From positions 1 to 37,219 of IMG/VR virus record IMGVR_UViG_3300046001_009048: a stretch of DNA of 37,219 nt; one strand, 5' to 3'. The notes under the pieces were generated by a model. That model was given only the letters and a program-made list of their open reading frames with translations, was not told where the DNA came from and made no database searches. This document shows, in pieces, positions 24,504 through 32,917 of this stretch. The DNA comes from a virus. Within the stretch, counting starts at the first letter, position 1. Every line of letters begins with the position of its first letter. The position numbers and the translations under genes are program-made.

Positions 24504-24779
24504 TTATTTATCAAGATAATCTTTAATGTCTTTTATTAATTGTCTTCTTTTTCTGCGCTCTAAAGCGGTAACATAAAGAGCTAAAGAGATCGGAAAAAAG
24601 ATCCTAAGAAAAAATCCCAAATGGTGCTCTTTAGTAAGAAGATCAAAATGATTAAGGTAAAGATCGCTGAGTCCGTAAATTGTAAACAAAATAGCTGGAA
24701 TAAAAACAATAAAAAAGAACTTCTCGTAATGCTCAAGATCTTTCCACCAATCCTTTAATTTTTTGATAGTATCCAACAT
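24504..24779 (-). CDS. Two-helix membrane protein (holin candidate)
   Basis: A 91-residue membrane protein with two hydrophobic segments (about 22-42, FFFIVFIPAILFTIYGLSDLY, and 55-70, FFLRIFFPISLALYV) and a charged tail (ERRKRRQLIKDIKDYLDK). Size and two-helix plan fit class II holins, but no family is recognised. It overlaps the 61-residue membrane gene by 25 bases. Together with the next two genes it could form a lysis cluster. Confidence 0.6.
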   Translation of the reverse strand: MLDTIKKLKDWWKDLEHYEKFFFIVFIPAILFTIYGLSDLYLNHFDLLTKEHHLGFFLRIFFPISLALYVTALERRKRRQLIKDIKDYLDK

Positions 24780-24940
24780 ACAAAGAAGATTACAGCAAGA
24801 ACCGAAAACCAGAAGATATTTCTTTTCTTATTTTGTCTTTTATGGTACTTCCAAAATTCAGCTATAAATTGTTCAGTATTATTACAAGATGGCGCTATTA
24901 ATTTGACATCTCTTATTAATTTATTTACTCTCTTATCCAT
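24755..24940 (-). CDS. Small single-span membrane protein
   Basis: A 61-residue protein with a polar N-terminus, including a Cys (LIAPSCNNTEQF), a basic stretch (KYHKRQNKKRN) and one C-terminal transmembrane helix (IFWFSVLAVIFFVCWIL). The topology, cytosolic basic head and C-terminal anchor, is unlike spanin Rz1 and closer to an antiholin or tail-anchored accessory. It overlaps the genes on both sides. Confidence 0.6.
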   Translation of the reverse strand: MDKRVNKLIRDVKLIAPSCNNTEQFIAEFWKYHKRQNKKRNIFWFSVLAVIFFVCWILSKN

Positions 24941-25455
24941 GCTTTAGTTCTTTCTGCATCATCATCTATTAATATGCTATTGAAAACTATAGCTTTATAT
25001 TTTTCTTCTATCCATTTGGTGATTCTTATTTGATACTCTGCTCTATTACCAGCAAGACCAACTGGCATTGTGCCATAATTACTATCATAAACCCAAAGCA
25101 TACCTTTATGTTCAAAAACGCAAATTGCATGTCCTCTATGCTGAGGTATAGATACTTTATACTCTATTAAAGTCTTATCAAAAATAACTGAAACATTATT
25201 TAATTCATCTGTATAATGAAATTGAAAAGCAAAAATCTGCGCCCATGTATTTTCTTGAGATAATAGATAGTTAGCGTTAGAAGCAAAGACCACAGAATCA
25301 ACAAAACAAGAATTAGGCAATTTTGATATGCTATGATTTTTTGCTAAGTTAAATCCTATATTAAGAGAGTAATAAGCTATCGCCCCATTTATTAAAAGTA
25401 CTAATGTTAGTTTACTTTTCCATCCAAACCAAGCGAAGAATCTTTTAATATTCAC
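24925..25455 (-). CDS. Membrane-anchored cysteine-peptidase-like protein
   Basis: A 176-residue protein starting at GTG. Residues 15-36 form a signal anchor (SKLTLVLLINGAIAYYSLNIGF). The outer part has a papain/transglutaminase-like triad candidate: Cys50 in NSCFVDSVVFAS, His109 in HRGHAICVF, Asp124 in MLWVYDSNYG, in the order and spacing of that fold. It may cut peptides in the periplasm, as a SAR-type endolysin or a host-protein modifier. The two downstream membrane genes overlap it. The enzymatic role is inferred from three residues and their context. Confidence 0.55.
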   Translation of the reverse strand: MNIKRFFAWFGWKSKLTLVLLINGAIAYYSLNIGFNLAKNHSISKLPNSCFVDSVVFASNANYLLSQENTWAQIFAFQFHYTDELNNVSVIFDKTLIEYKVSIPQHRGHAICVFEHKGMLWVYDSNYGTMPVGLAGNRAEYQIRITKWIEEKYKAIVFNSILIDDDAERTKAWIRE

Positions 25456-25458
25456 CTT

Positions 25459-25481
25459 CTCCTATAGATTACACCTAGGAG
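25459..25481 (-). repeat. Inverted repeat over the start region of the Cys-peptidase gene
   Basis: CTCCTA (25459-25464) and TAGGAG (25476-25481) pair across 11 bases that include the GTGTAA motif. In RNA starting upstream, the stem covers the GGAG ribosome site; RNA starting at the GTGTAA would lack the 5' arm and leave it free. Confidence 0.4.
25469..25474 (-). promoter_or_regulatory. GTGTAA motif before the Cys-peptidase-like gene
   Basis: The motif sits 13 bases before the GTG start, the longest gap among the coding genes, inside the loop of an inverted repeat. Confidence 0.4.
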
Positions 25482-25493
25482 ATATTGTTCAAT

Positions 25494-26873
25494 TTATTTT
25501 TTATTTCTATAATCCTGAAGGCAAGATTTAAACTTACTTTTATCGTCACCTTGCTTTGTTGGAATACATTGCTTTAGAAACTCATTAAATTTTTGACCTT
25601 CTGTTACCATCATATTTTTATATTCTTCATCTTCTTCCATGTCATATTCTTCTTTATCCTCTTCTTCGTCTTCCATTTCATCTTCAGATGCTTTACTTTT
25701 ACAATGTTGTTTTTGACTGAAACCTTTTGGATTATTACAATCTATGCTTCTTTTATACTTCATACTCCATTTTGCTTCAATCTTCTCTAATTGAATTTCT
25801 GTTTTACCTATCATGTCGCCTTTTTTCCAAGTAGCGCCATCATTTGTGGCTTCATAAATAACTGCATACCCCATATCTTCTGGAAGTTCGCGAATTTCTT
25901 TTACGATTCCTTCGCTACCATAATGCTTGCATTGTGCGTTAATATTTTTAACTTTGTCACCTACTTTAAAAATTGTATTCGCATTTTCATATTCATTAAT
26001 TGGTCCAGAGAATCCAGAATCTTTTGAGACATAATCACCAATTGGCCCGTGCATTTGAGCCTCTGTTTCCATCTCGTTCTCTTTATTAAACATTACAAAA
26101 TTATGAATTGTAACCATATAATCTTCTGCGAGAATTGCCATTTGTTGTAAGAATGGTTCGGTAAGATTCTCTTTAACCATTGGGTCATTTAGTTTTTCTA
26201 TTACATTTTTTGAATGTTGGTATATAGAATTAATTGAACCAACTATCATTCCATAAAAATCTTCTTTATAATCTTCGAATTCATCTTCAACATCTTCTAC
26301 TTCCTCGACTTGGGCCAATGTTTTATCTTCTAGAAATATAATTTGATCAAATTCTGTTTCGCCATCCCATTCGTATTCTTCGTTTAAATAATCACTAGCT
26401 TGAGCTTTTTTAAGAGCTTCTTGAGTTGGACGATCTTTAGAGCCTTCTGGTGCTGGACGATAGTTTTTGCCCATTCTTTTTTTCTTTTGTTGAATATTAT
26501 ACCAAAGTCCCTTTCCTTTCGCTTGGATCTCTGCTTCTAAAGTAATCTCTTCTTCACTTCCAGTAATGTTACTAACTGGTTTTGCACTCCACATTTTACA
26601 TGACCAAAAATTTGCTTTCCATTTTGGACCCTTGCGGGAAGTATCACATCCATGTCTTGACCTATAAGCTTTACGTCTTGCAGGATCATCGCGTCGAATC
26701 TCCATATTTGGATCACCAAATTTGACCATTACTATATTACCCTTATCATTTTTTACATAAACGCCAAACTTCTTTTTGCTTCCTTTGGGAAGGCGGAATG
26801 GTTTGTTAAGTGGGGCTTTGCCTTTTTTGGCTGCTTTTAATTGCTCTGTAAAGTCTATTTCCATATTTGCCAT
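25494..26873 (-). CDS. Modular phage structural or prohead protein
   Basis: A 459-residue protein with several phage-type modules. Residues 18-95 (LNKPFRLPKGSKKKFGVYVK, VKFGDPNMEIRRDDPARRKA, RHGCDTS, ANFWSCKMW) resemble DUF5872-like domains of prohead proteins. A helical acidic middle follows. Residues about 300-370 (FKVGDKVKNINAQCKHYGSE, GIVKEI, WKKGDMIGKTEIQLEKI) form an SH3/KOW-like unit. Then comes the IDCNNPKGFSQKQHCKSK motif, also common in such proteins, an acidic run, and a Cys pair near the end. It may shape the prohead or bind DNA in the head. Domain names are by resemblance. Confidence 0.7.
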   Translation of the reverse strand: MANMEIDFTEQLKAAKKGKAPLNKPFRLPKGSKKKFGVYVKNDKGNIVMVKFGDPNMEIRRDDPARRKAYRSRHGCDTSRKGPKWKANFWSCKMWSAKPVSNITGSEEEITLEAEIQAKGKGLWYNIQQKKKRMGKNYRPAPEGSKDRPTQEALKKAQASDYLNEEYEWDGETEFDQIIFLEDKTLAQVEEVEDVEDEFEDYKEDFYGMIVGSINSIYQHSKNVIEKLNDPMVKENLTEPFLQQMAILAEDYMVTIHNFVMFNKENEMETEAQMHGPIGDYVSKDSGFSGPINEYENANTIFKVGDKVKNINAQCKHYGSEGIVKEIRELPEDMGYAVIYEATNDGATWKKGDMIGKTEIQLEKIEAKWSMKYKRSIDCNNPKGFSQKQHCKSKASEDEMEDEEEDKEEYDMEEDEEYKNMMVTEGQKFNEFLKQCIPTKQGDDKSKFKSCLQDYRNKK

Positions 26874-26876
26874 ATA

Positions 26877-26882
26877 TTACAC
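26877..26882 (-). promoter_or_regulatory. GTGTAA motif before the modular protein gene
   Basis: The minus strand reads TTTTAAGGTGTAATATATGG; only 3 bases separate it from the ATG at 26873. The AAGGTG part might double as a weak ribosome site here. Confidence 0.4.
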
Positions 26883-26945
26883 CTTAAAATCTATTATTTG
26901 ACTTTTGTTATTCATATGCATTCATATTTTAAATTAATTTAAATA

Positions 26946-27737
26946 TTAAAAACCTAAATTGTATTGATATTTCAAATACTTTATTTTATTGTGAATCTCT
27001 TCTCTTTGTTTGTTTTTCGCTCCCCAGAGATGGCAAAAGCCAAGGCGTTCAGCTTTGTCTCCAAAATCTTCCCAGCCATTAAACATATATTTTACCTCTA
27101 CATCATGTATATTTGCTAATAAACTCATGTAATATTGTTCTACTATACAAGCAGGTATGAAATTTTTATTAAAGAAAGAGTTCTTAAGAAATTCTTGATT
27201 ATCTTTATCTACAGCTAATTTTAAAGCTTCCTCCGCGTAAAATTTAATAAATTCTATATTATATCCACCAAAAATAGACATATTTGCTCCGTAATGAATC
27301 TTATGTTTTTCTAGATAAAATGGATTAGGTATTCTTTTTGTAAAATCTTCAACTTCATAAAAATCATAAGCATCTTCTTCTGAATGCTGAACGATTAAAT
27401 CATTTAATATAATATCGTCTGGTAGTTCTTTAAATAAAAAAACATCATTATCTATATGAATAAAAGGCTCGTCTTTTTCTGCTATTAATTTATATGAGTA
27501 AATTTTTCCTAAAGACCATACTATTCTTAAATCTTTTGGTAATATTTCTAGTGAAGTATCAATTGATGAAAATGATTTTATCTTGCTTAATTTTTCTTTT
27601 CCTTTTAAATCTGTTATTAAATGTACTTCGCCATAAATATTCTTAAGTAAAAACGCTGAAAGATGATACATATCAAAAACTAAAGGGTCATTATCTTCGT
27701 AGTAGCCATAGTTCCAAAAAGATAAATAAGGTTTCAT
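26946..27737 (-). CDS. DUF6734-like sugar transferase, paralogue 1
   Basis: A 263-residue GT-A-like protein that shares its start, middle and DxD area with the gene at 29137-29916. It shows MKPYLSFWNYGYY, LKNIYGEVHLITDLKG, IHIDNDVFLFKEL with D96-N-D98, NMSIFGGYNIEFI and CIVEQYYMSLLA. This is the DUF6734 pattern. It is placed between a virion gene and a fibre-like gene, so it may glycosylate virion proteins. It overlaps the GT92-like gene by 4 bases. Confidence 0.72.
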   Translation of the reverse strand: MKPYLSFWNYGYYEDNDPLVFDMYHLSAFLLKNIYGEVHLITDLKGKEKLSKIKSFSSIDTSLEILPKDLRIVWSLGKIYSYKLIAEKDEPFIHIDNDVFLFKELPDDIILNDLIVQHSEEDAYDFYEVEDFTKRIPNPFYLEKHKIHYGANMSIFGGYNIEFIKFYAEEALKLAVDKDNQEFLKNSFFNKNFIPACIVEQYYMSLLANIHDVEVKYMFNGWEDFGDKAERLGFCHLWGAKNKQREEIHNKIKYLKYQYNLGF

Positions 27738-28579
27738 AAATTATATTTTATATTTTGATTTACTAATCCTAAATCTTCTATTAAATTTTGCTCGCTATCT
27801 GCATCGTAAAAAATATTCATACTTCGGTAATTTCTATCGTGAATGCTTTGATATTTTTTTATTTTAAGATTTGGAGAAAAATTCATAGGATATTTTGGTT
27901 TATAATTATTTACATCTCTTTTTTCCAGATTTTTTTTCCATTTCTCCTCGGATTGAAGACGATAATGGTTAAGTCTAAACAGGCATTCATTTGGATCTAC
28001 AAAAAAGGGATTAAATTGTTTATAATCTGATTCATGAGAATGAACGTAAAATTTTTTAATTTTTTCTATCTTTGAAAGAATTTTATTTTGAGCATATTTA
28101 TTTTTAAACTTAATGTATTTATCATCTATTAGTTGTCTTTTAGTAAAAGATTTTACTATACCTTCTGGTTGTTTTCTGTGTCCGTTGCTACCAAAAAGGA
28201 TCATTGGAATTGAATAATAAAATACATTTTCTTCTTCCATTAGATTTAATAAATTTTTAAAATTTATATCTTTTGGTGACCAAACATATTCGTCAATGTC
28301 ACAGATCAGCAACCAATCTGTTTCTTTTTTTAAGCCAAGAAAGAAATGATTATAAATTTTTTCTTGTCTTCCGTATTCATACTTAAATTCGTTAGAAATA
28401 TTAAATAATGTTATATACTTTTTTTGTATATATGGCTCTATTATTTCTTCAAAGTTATCATTACTATTATCATTTATAAGATAAAAATGATCTACATTAC
28501 GATTAATATAATGATCTAACCATTCTTTCAAATATGGCGCTTCATTATAAAAAATTGCTCCTACTGATAATTTTTGCAT
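27734..28579 (-). CDS. GT92/GT2-like glycosyltransferase
   Basis: A 281-residue enzyme with a GT92-like plan: GAIFYNEAPYLKEWLDHYI (8-26), FYLINDNSND, the DxD site D94-I-D96-E in LLICDIDEYVW, then KFYVHSHES and NHYRLQSEEKWKKNLEKRD, where the His and the SxEEKW block are typical. It is soluble and sits between a sulfotransferase and a DUF6734-like gene with one-base or overlapping joins, so the four genes look like one unit. The target sugar is unknown. Confidence 0.8.
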   Translation of the reverse strand: MQKLSVGAIFYNEAPYLKEWLDHYINRNVDHFYLINDNSNDNFEEIIEPYIQKKYITLFNISNEFKYEYGRQEKIYNHFFLGLKKETDWLLICDIDEYVWSPKDINFKNLLNLMEEENVFYYSIPMILFGSNGHRKQPEGIVKSFTKRQLIDDKYIKFKNKYAQNKILSKIEKIKKFYVHSHESDYKQFNPFFVDPNECLFRLNHYRLQSEEKWKKNLEKRDVNNYKPKYPMNFSPNLKIKKYQSIHDRNYRSMNIFYDADSEQNLIEDLGLVNQNIKYNL

Positions 28580-29140
28580 TTATATAAGATCTCCTGCAAT
28601 TTCTCCATGCCAATTTATTTTTTTATTTATTTTTATAAAATTTTCTTGCGCTAGTTCTAATTTAAATTTATCTTTTATTATTTTTAGAACGCCAATCTGA
28701 TCATTGAATAAGTCCTCATATCGGACAATATAAGATTTCTCTGGATTTATATCTGTAAAGCTTTTATAAGAATTTACTCTATCATTATAAAATTCATCTA
28801 TATTTTTATAAATTTCTGGCCCATGCGGAGTATTAAATATAAAACAATCTTTTTGATCTGACCATTCCCAAGGCATCTCAAAAGATCCTTTATGTTTATT
28901 TAAATATGCTTTTTTCCAATTTTCTTTTTCTCTTACGCAAAATAAAAATAAAAATTCTTCTTTTGTTATTTCAGATATTTTATTATAATTTTCTATTGAA
29001 TGAGGCTTTCCATGCTTCCATCCAAGGTAGTCATTGAAATCTTTCTTTAAGCATGTAGAGATTTTAAAATTTAAAGGCACTAGTATTTGAGTAAGACTTG
29101 TTCCAGATCTTGGAAGGCCAAATATTTTTATTTTTTTCAT
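28580..29140 (-). CDS. PAPS-dependent sulfotransferase-like protein
   Basis: A 186-residue P-loop sulfotransferase-type protein. The 5'-phosphosulfate loop FGLPRSGTSLTQ (7-18) opens it, and IVRYEDLF (about 138-145) follows late, as in the family. FLFCVREKENWKKAYL supplies the middle strand with an Arg-Glu pair near the 3'-phosphate site. Such enzymes move sulfate from PAPS to hydroxyl groups of sugars or tyrosines. Shorter than most (about 250-300). Next to glycosyltransferases it suggests a sulfated glycan; phage sulfotransferases are uncommon. Confidence 0.75.
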   Translation of the reverse strand: MKKIKIFGLPRSGTSLTQILVPLNFKISTCLKKDFNDYLGWKHGKPHSIENYNKISEITKEEFLFLFCVREKENWKKAYLNKHKGSFEMPWEWSDQKDCFIFNTPHGPEIYKNIDEFYNDRVNSYKSFTDINPEKSYIVRYEDLFNDQIGVLKIIKDKFKLELAQENFIKINKKINWHGEIAGDLI

Positions 29141-29916
29141 AAATTTAATTTTTTTACTAGTTTTTCCACGCGTATGCGATTTTCTTCTTTATTTTTACCA
29201 GTCATTAAATGAGTATATTTTTTTTCTCTGGCTATGTCTTCGGAAGGAAAACCATCAAAAATAAATTCTATTTTTAAATTATTATTAAAAGCAAACGCAG
29301 ACAGATACAATTGTTCAGCTATGCAAGCTCTATGCGAATTAAACTCTTCGAAGATAAAATTATTCCAAAAAAAACTATATTTTTTATTAAAAACAAAATC
29401 TAAAGCGCCATTTGCATAATCATTAATTGCTTTTAAATTATTTCCGCCAAAAACTCCTACATTAATTGCGTCTAAATTTTTTGGGATTTTAGAGAAAAAA
29501 TCGTCTTCTTTTAAAAAAGATTTAATCTCATTTGTTCTGTACCATATATGAGAATCTTTTTCTGAATTTTGAGCAAATATAGGAGATTTTTTTAATCGTT
29601 CTTCTATCCCTTCCCATAAAATGCAATCATAATCTACGTGTATAAATGGATCTTTTTTTTCCGAAATAACTTTATATGCTAATAATTTACTAACAGACCA
29701 AATTGAAGAATAATTTGTATCTAAATTTTGTAAATCTAAAGAAACAGAGTCCCATGGAATATCTTTTAATGAAACTGCGCCATTTTTATCTGTTATTAAA
29801 TGTACTTCACCAAAATTTTTTTTAAGATAATATGCAGATAGTTTATGAAGATTTATTGTAAATTGATCTGGGATTTTTCTATATCCACCAGACCAATAAC
29901 TCATGTAGGGTTTCAT
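29137..29916 (-). CDS. DUF6734-like sugar transferase, paralogue 2
   Basis: A 259-residue paralogue of the gene at 26946-27737 with the same order of blocks: MKPYMSYWSGGYRK, LKKNFGEVHLITDKNG, FIHVDYDCILWEG with D95-Y-D97, NVGVFGGNNLKAI and CIAEQLYLSAFA. The two have diverged enough to differ in donor or acceptor. It starts 9 bases after the fibre-like gene ends and overlaps the sulfotransferase by 4 bases. Its place immediately after a Ser/Gly-rich fibre makes that protein a possible acceptor. Confidence 0.72.
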   Translation of the reverse strand: MKPYMSYWSGGYRKIPDQFTINLHKLSAYYLKKNFGEVHLITDKNGAVSLKDIPWDSVSLDLQNLDTNYSSIWSVSKLLAYKVISEKKDPFIHVDYDCILWEGIEERLKKSPIFAQNSEKDSHIWYRTNEIKSFLKEDDFFSKIPKNLDAINVGVFGGNNLKAINDYANGALDFVFNKKYSFFWNNFIFEEFNSHRACIAEQLYLSAFAFNNNLKIEFIFDGFPSEDIAREKKYTHLMTGKNKEENRIRVEKLVKKLNL

Positions 29917-29924
29917 TTTAATTG

Positions 29925-32363
29925 TTATACAATTAATCCATTACTATAATTATTTCCATTCCAACTTCCATTACCATTTTGATCTAATGTTGTTTTAATA
30001 TTAGTTATCCAATAAGCATTATTATACCAACCATTAGCTGTGCCAAACATAACTATCCATTCTTCTACTGGAGTTGCTGTTAGTAAAAATTCTACAGGAT
30101 TATTTTGAGCATCAAGCCATCCAGTTATTGGTAAATTATAACTATTATAATCGATTTGTTTGGTATAAACATTTTCTCCCGCAGATTGAATGCTATTAAA
30201 TTGTGGATCAATTATATATTTTTCTAAGGTTTTATTAATTAGTAAGATTGGTGCTCCATGTCCTTGGTTAACGTATAGTATTATATTTTCATTCACTGTT
30301 TGAACACTTTTGATTGAATTTGTAATATCTAGAGGTCCAAATAATGGTCCTAATAAAAATTCATCTAATAAACTTTCTCCAATAGAGATTCCATATGATC
30401 CAGAGCCTGATCCAGAGCCTGATCCAGAGCTGTCTTCGCTTGGTATGTATTTAATACCTATACTATTTGCAATCAATTTCACATTTGATGCAACTGGTTG
30501 TTGGCCAATATTTACTCGAACAGCGAAAACTTGATAATTTTTTGTAACTGCGTAAATATTATTTGCAGAAAAATTATATGTTATATCATTTGCAGCAGTT
30601 ACACTATAACTAGTAAAAGCTATTGTTTGTTGCTCGCCATTAGAATTTAAATCTAACCTTCCATAAAATAGATTTGGTTGTCCTTCTTCTTGTGCAATAG
30701 ATACGGCTATATCATATATCCCGCCATCTAAATTTTTAATAATAATTTTTTTAATATTATTTATTGTTATATATATAAGAAGGTCTGCTGGCATTGTAAT
30801 TTTCTTTAAAGATAGTCTAGAAGGATCTATAACATTTATAACTGGTAAATCGTTTACATTTTCTACATAACAAGCTATTGGACCTTCTGCGAAAAATAAA
30901 CCATTATGAACATTTTCAGCATACAAAACCCTTCTTGTCTCATGTGTGATATCAATATCAGAATTTCCATAGTGCCATCCATAATCATCTGAATTAGTTA
31001 TCTTTGATCTAAAAACCTTACCATTACTAAATACTTCAAAAAAAGCATTAGTTTGTGTAGATGTATTATCATTTAAGATTTTTAATGAATTTCTACCTAT
31101 TGAAGGCCCACGAGAAGTCAAAACCTGTTGCGAATTTTTAACAAGATAAATATCATAACCTGCTCCTGCACCATAATTATTTGTAATGCTTGCAACTGAT
31201 ATATTAGCAAAAAGAGAAGCTTGCTCAAGAGAATAAGATATCGCCGCGGCAGGAACTAGTCCGTCGTTATTTTTATAAAAAGATATAGCGCCAGCATAAC
31301 CGATTCCGCCGCCTAATGATCTTGGTTTGCTGTTAATTGCTACTACATCATTATTTCTGGTAACAAATAAATGACCAATATCTATTGCTCGTTTACTTGC
31401 GTTTCTTGTATAATCGCCATAAATCATTTCTAATAATGATCCTAAGCCAGCATCATTATTATAAGAAACAGCAACTCTTCTTGTTGCATCAATAGCATTA
31501 TTTAGTGATCCCATTCCTACTGCTAAAGTACCACTTCCAGAACCGCTACCAGAACCACTTCCAGAACCACTTCTAGAACTGCTATTAGATACGCTTCCAG
31601 AACCTCCACTATCGCCAGAACCGCCAGAACCGCCACTGTTTTCAATTGTTTTTACTTTTAATTCTATTGATGTCTTATATAAAATATCTGGACGATACCA
31701 TTTTTTTGTTGGGAAATTATTACCAGTATAATTATTGTAATAGACTATATCATTAAGATTATCATATAAAATCCAAATATCATTTCTTTTATATTTAATA
31801 TAATTTTTTCTATATTCTCCACCAATTGTAATTCCATTAGAAGTATAGGTTTTATAATATCCTCTTGAATCTGTGGTATTTTCTAATTGACTTGAGATTC
31901 TTAAATAATCTATAGCATTTTGTCCTTTGAAAATTATAAATCTATTATTAAAATAACTATTAACAACATTAGGACCAAAAAAGTAAGACATACTATCTAT
32001 ATTCTCATCAAAATTATAATATATTGAATTATTAAAAGAAATTTGTTTATTGTCTAATGAACTTACTGGTTCATAATCTTCATCTGAAGGCGCAATTAAA
32101 GAAGCTGTAATTTTTTCTTCAATTTTTTTTACAACAATAACATTTACTTTTTCTTCTGATCTTTTAACTTTATTTTCTATTTTTTTTGTTTTTAATTCTA
32201 TTCTCTGCGTTTTTTCTGTTATGACTTGAGCGTTAGTTACTGGGTCTGATTGTAAATTAGTTTTTTCTGCTGTTAAAGCAGCAACTTCCGCAAGAATATT
32301 TTTAATTTCAGTTACTTTTGAAACTATTCTACTAACAAACGATCTTTTACTAGCGCGAGCCAT
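29925..32363 (-). CDS. Large fibre- or adhesin-like virion protein with Gly-Ser linkers
   Basis: An 812-residue protein. Residues 1-95 look like a coiled coil rich in Glu/Lys/Ala (KTQRIELKTKKIENKVK). About 115-240 is a Tyr/Asn-rich domain. Residues about 242-278 form a Gly-Ser-rich linker (GGSGGSGDSGG then SRSGSGSGSG). A beta-rich part follows, a second short GSGS linker is at about 644-656, then a C-terminal Trp/Asn/Gly-rich domain (GNGSWNGNNYSNG). This resembles a tail fibre or host-binding protein; no enzymatic motif is seen. A GGAG site precedes the ATG by 8 bases. The homopolymer-like repeats are in-frame, so probably real. Confidence 0.7.
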   Translation of the reverse strand: MARASKRSFVSRIVSKVTEIKNILAEVAALTAEKTNLQSDPVTNAQVITEKTQRIELKTKKIENKVKRSEEKVNVIVVKKIEEKITASLIAPSDEDYEPVSSLDNKQISFNNSIYYNFDENIDSMSYFFGPNVVNSYFNNRFIIFKGQNAIDYLRISSQLENTTDSRGYYKTYTSNGITIGGEYRKNYIKYKRNDIWILYDNLNDIVYYNNYTGNNFPTKKWYRPDILYKTSIELKVKTIENSGGSGGSGDSGGSGSVSNSSSRSGSGSGSGSGSGSGTLAVGMGSLNNAIDATRRVAVSYNNDAGLGSLLEMIYGDYTRNASKRAIDIGHLFVTRNNDVVAINSKPRSLGGGIGYAGAISFYKNNDGLVPAAAISYSLEQASLFANISVASITNNYGAGAGYDIYLVKNSQQVLTSRGPSIGRNSLKILNDNTSTQTNAFFEVFSNGKVFRSKITNSDDYGWHYGNSDIDITHETRRVLYAENVHNGLFFAEGPIACYVENVNDLPVINVIDPSRLSLKKITMPADLLIYITINNIKKIIIKNLDGGIYDIAVSIAQEEGQPNLFYGRLDLNSNGEQQTIAFTSYSVTAANDITYNFSANNIYAVTKNYQVFAVRVNIGQQPVASNVKLIANSIGIKYIPSEDSSGSGSGSGSGSYGISIGESLLDEFLLGPLFGPLDITNSIKSVQTVNENIILYVNQGHGAPILLINKTLEKYIIDPQFNSIQSAGENVYTKQIDYNSYNLPITGWLDAQNNPVEFLLTATPVEEWIVMFGTANGWYNNAYWITNIKTTLDQNGNGSWNGNNYSNGLIV
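30397..30431. repeat. Three tandem 12-bp units in the fibre gene
   Basis: Plus-strand GATCCAGAGCCT occurs at 30397-30408 and 30409-30420, with a third copy at 30421-30431 lacking its last base. Each unit encodes Gly-Ser-Gly-Ser, so length changes by slippage would lengthen the linker without breaking the frame. Confidence 0.85.
31531..31638. repeat. Gly-Ser coding repeats in the fibre gene
   Basis: Repeated 6- and 9-base units built on CCAGAACC(A/G)C encode alternating Gly and Ser. The units are less regular than those at 30397 and probably older. Confidence 0.7.
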
Positions 32364-32375
32364 GTTCTGGCTCCA

Positions 32376-32873
32376 TTAACTTCTTTCCCAGCTAATATAG
32401 TTTGGGGTTGCGCCAGAAACACTAACTACGCCAGTATAAGCTTGGTCAGAAAGACTTCCGCCATCACCAGCATTAGCAAAACTATTACCAGCTAAAACAA
32501 AATTAAATGAATTAGAAGCAGCAGAAGTTCCGTATTTTACATATAATTGACCAGTTGCAAGATTTTGAACAAACAATTCTAAGCGATTTTCATTAGCGGC
32601 TAAAATTGTACCATTTGATCCACTTGCGGTAGCGTTAGATACTGAAGAACTTTGAATAGGAGAAGTTGAAACATTATCAAGATTTTTATCTAAATTAGCT
32701 TGATAAACTGTTATTCCAGAAGGAATATTTGCTCCTGTTACAAAAATATTAGATAGTAAACCTTCGATTCCATCAATTTTACTGAAATCAATTGGTTGGT
32801 ATCCTGTGATATCACTATTATATACTAAAGAAATGCGTTTTTCGGATGGATCTTTTGTTGTAAAATTTGCCAT
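32376..32873 (-). CDS. Virion protein sharing an N-terminal module with its neighbour
   Basis: A 165-residue protein. Residues about 9-42 (SEKRISLVYNSDITGYQPID, FSKIDGIEGLL) nearly repeat residues 11-42 of the 453-residue protein just upstream. The C-terminal beta domain (RLELFVQNLATGQLYVKYGT, FNFVLAGNSFANAGDGGSL, YTGVVSVSG) is a pattern known from aquatic phage virion proteins. Both proteins also end alike (WERS and WRETR). It is probably a head or tail decoration with a common anchor. Confidence 0.7.
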   Translation of the reverse strand: MANFTTKDPSEKRISLVYNSDITGYQPIDFSKIDGIEGLLSNIFVTGANIPSGITVYQANLDKNLDNVSTSPIQSSSVSNATASGSNGTILAANENRLELFVQNLATGQLYVKYGTSAASNSFNFVLAGNSFANAGDGGSLSDQAYTGVVSVSGATPNYISWERS

Positions 32874-32884
32874 AGTATTTTATA

Positions 32885-32890
32885 TTACAC
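32885..32890 (-). promoter_or_regulatory. GTGTAA motif before the 165-aa virion gene
   Basis: Minus-strand TTTAATGTGTAATATAAAAT; 11 bases to the ATG at 32873. Confidence 0.4.
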
Positions 32891-32917
32891 ATTAAATATA
32901 AAAATTGATATTATAAA

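Noticed and set aside
25593-26027. Plus-strand hydrophobic reading frames opposite the 459-aa gene
   Set aside because: They are shadows of Glu/Lys-rich codons on the other strand and lack start signals.
26877-32890. phiKZ-type early promoter TATATTAC
   Set aside because: The sequence appears only on the strand opposite to the genes; read in the gene direction it is GTGTAATATA.
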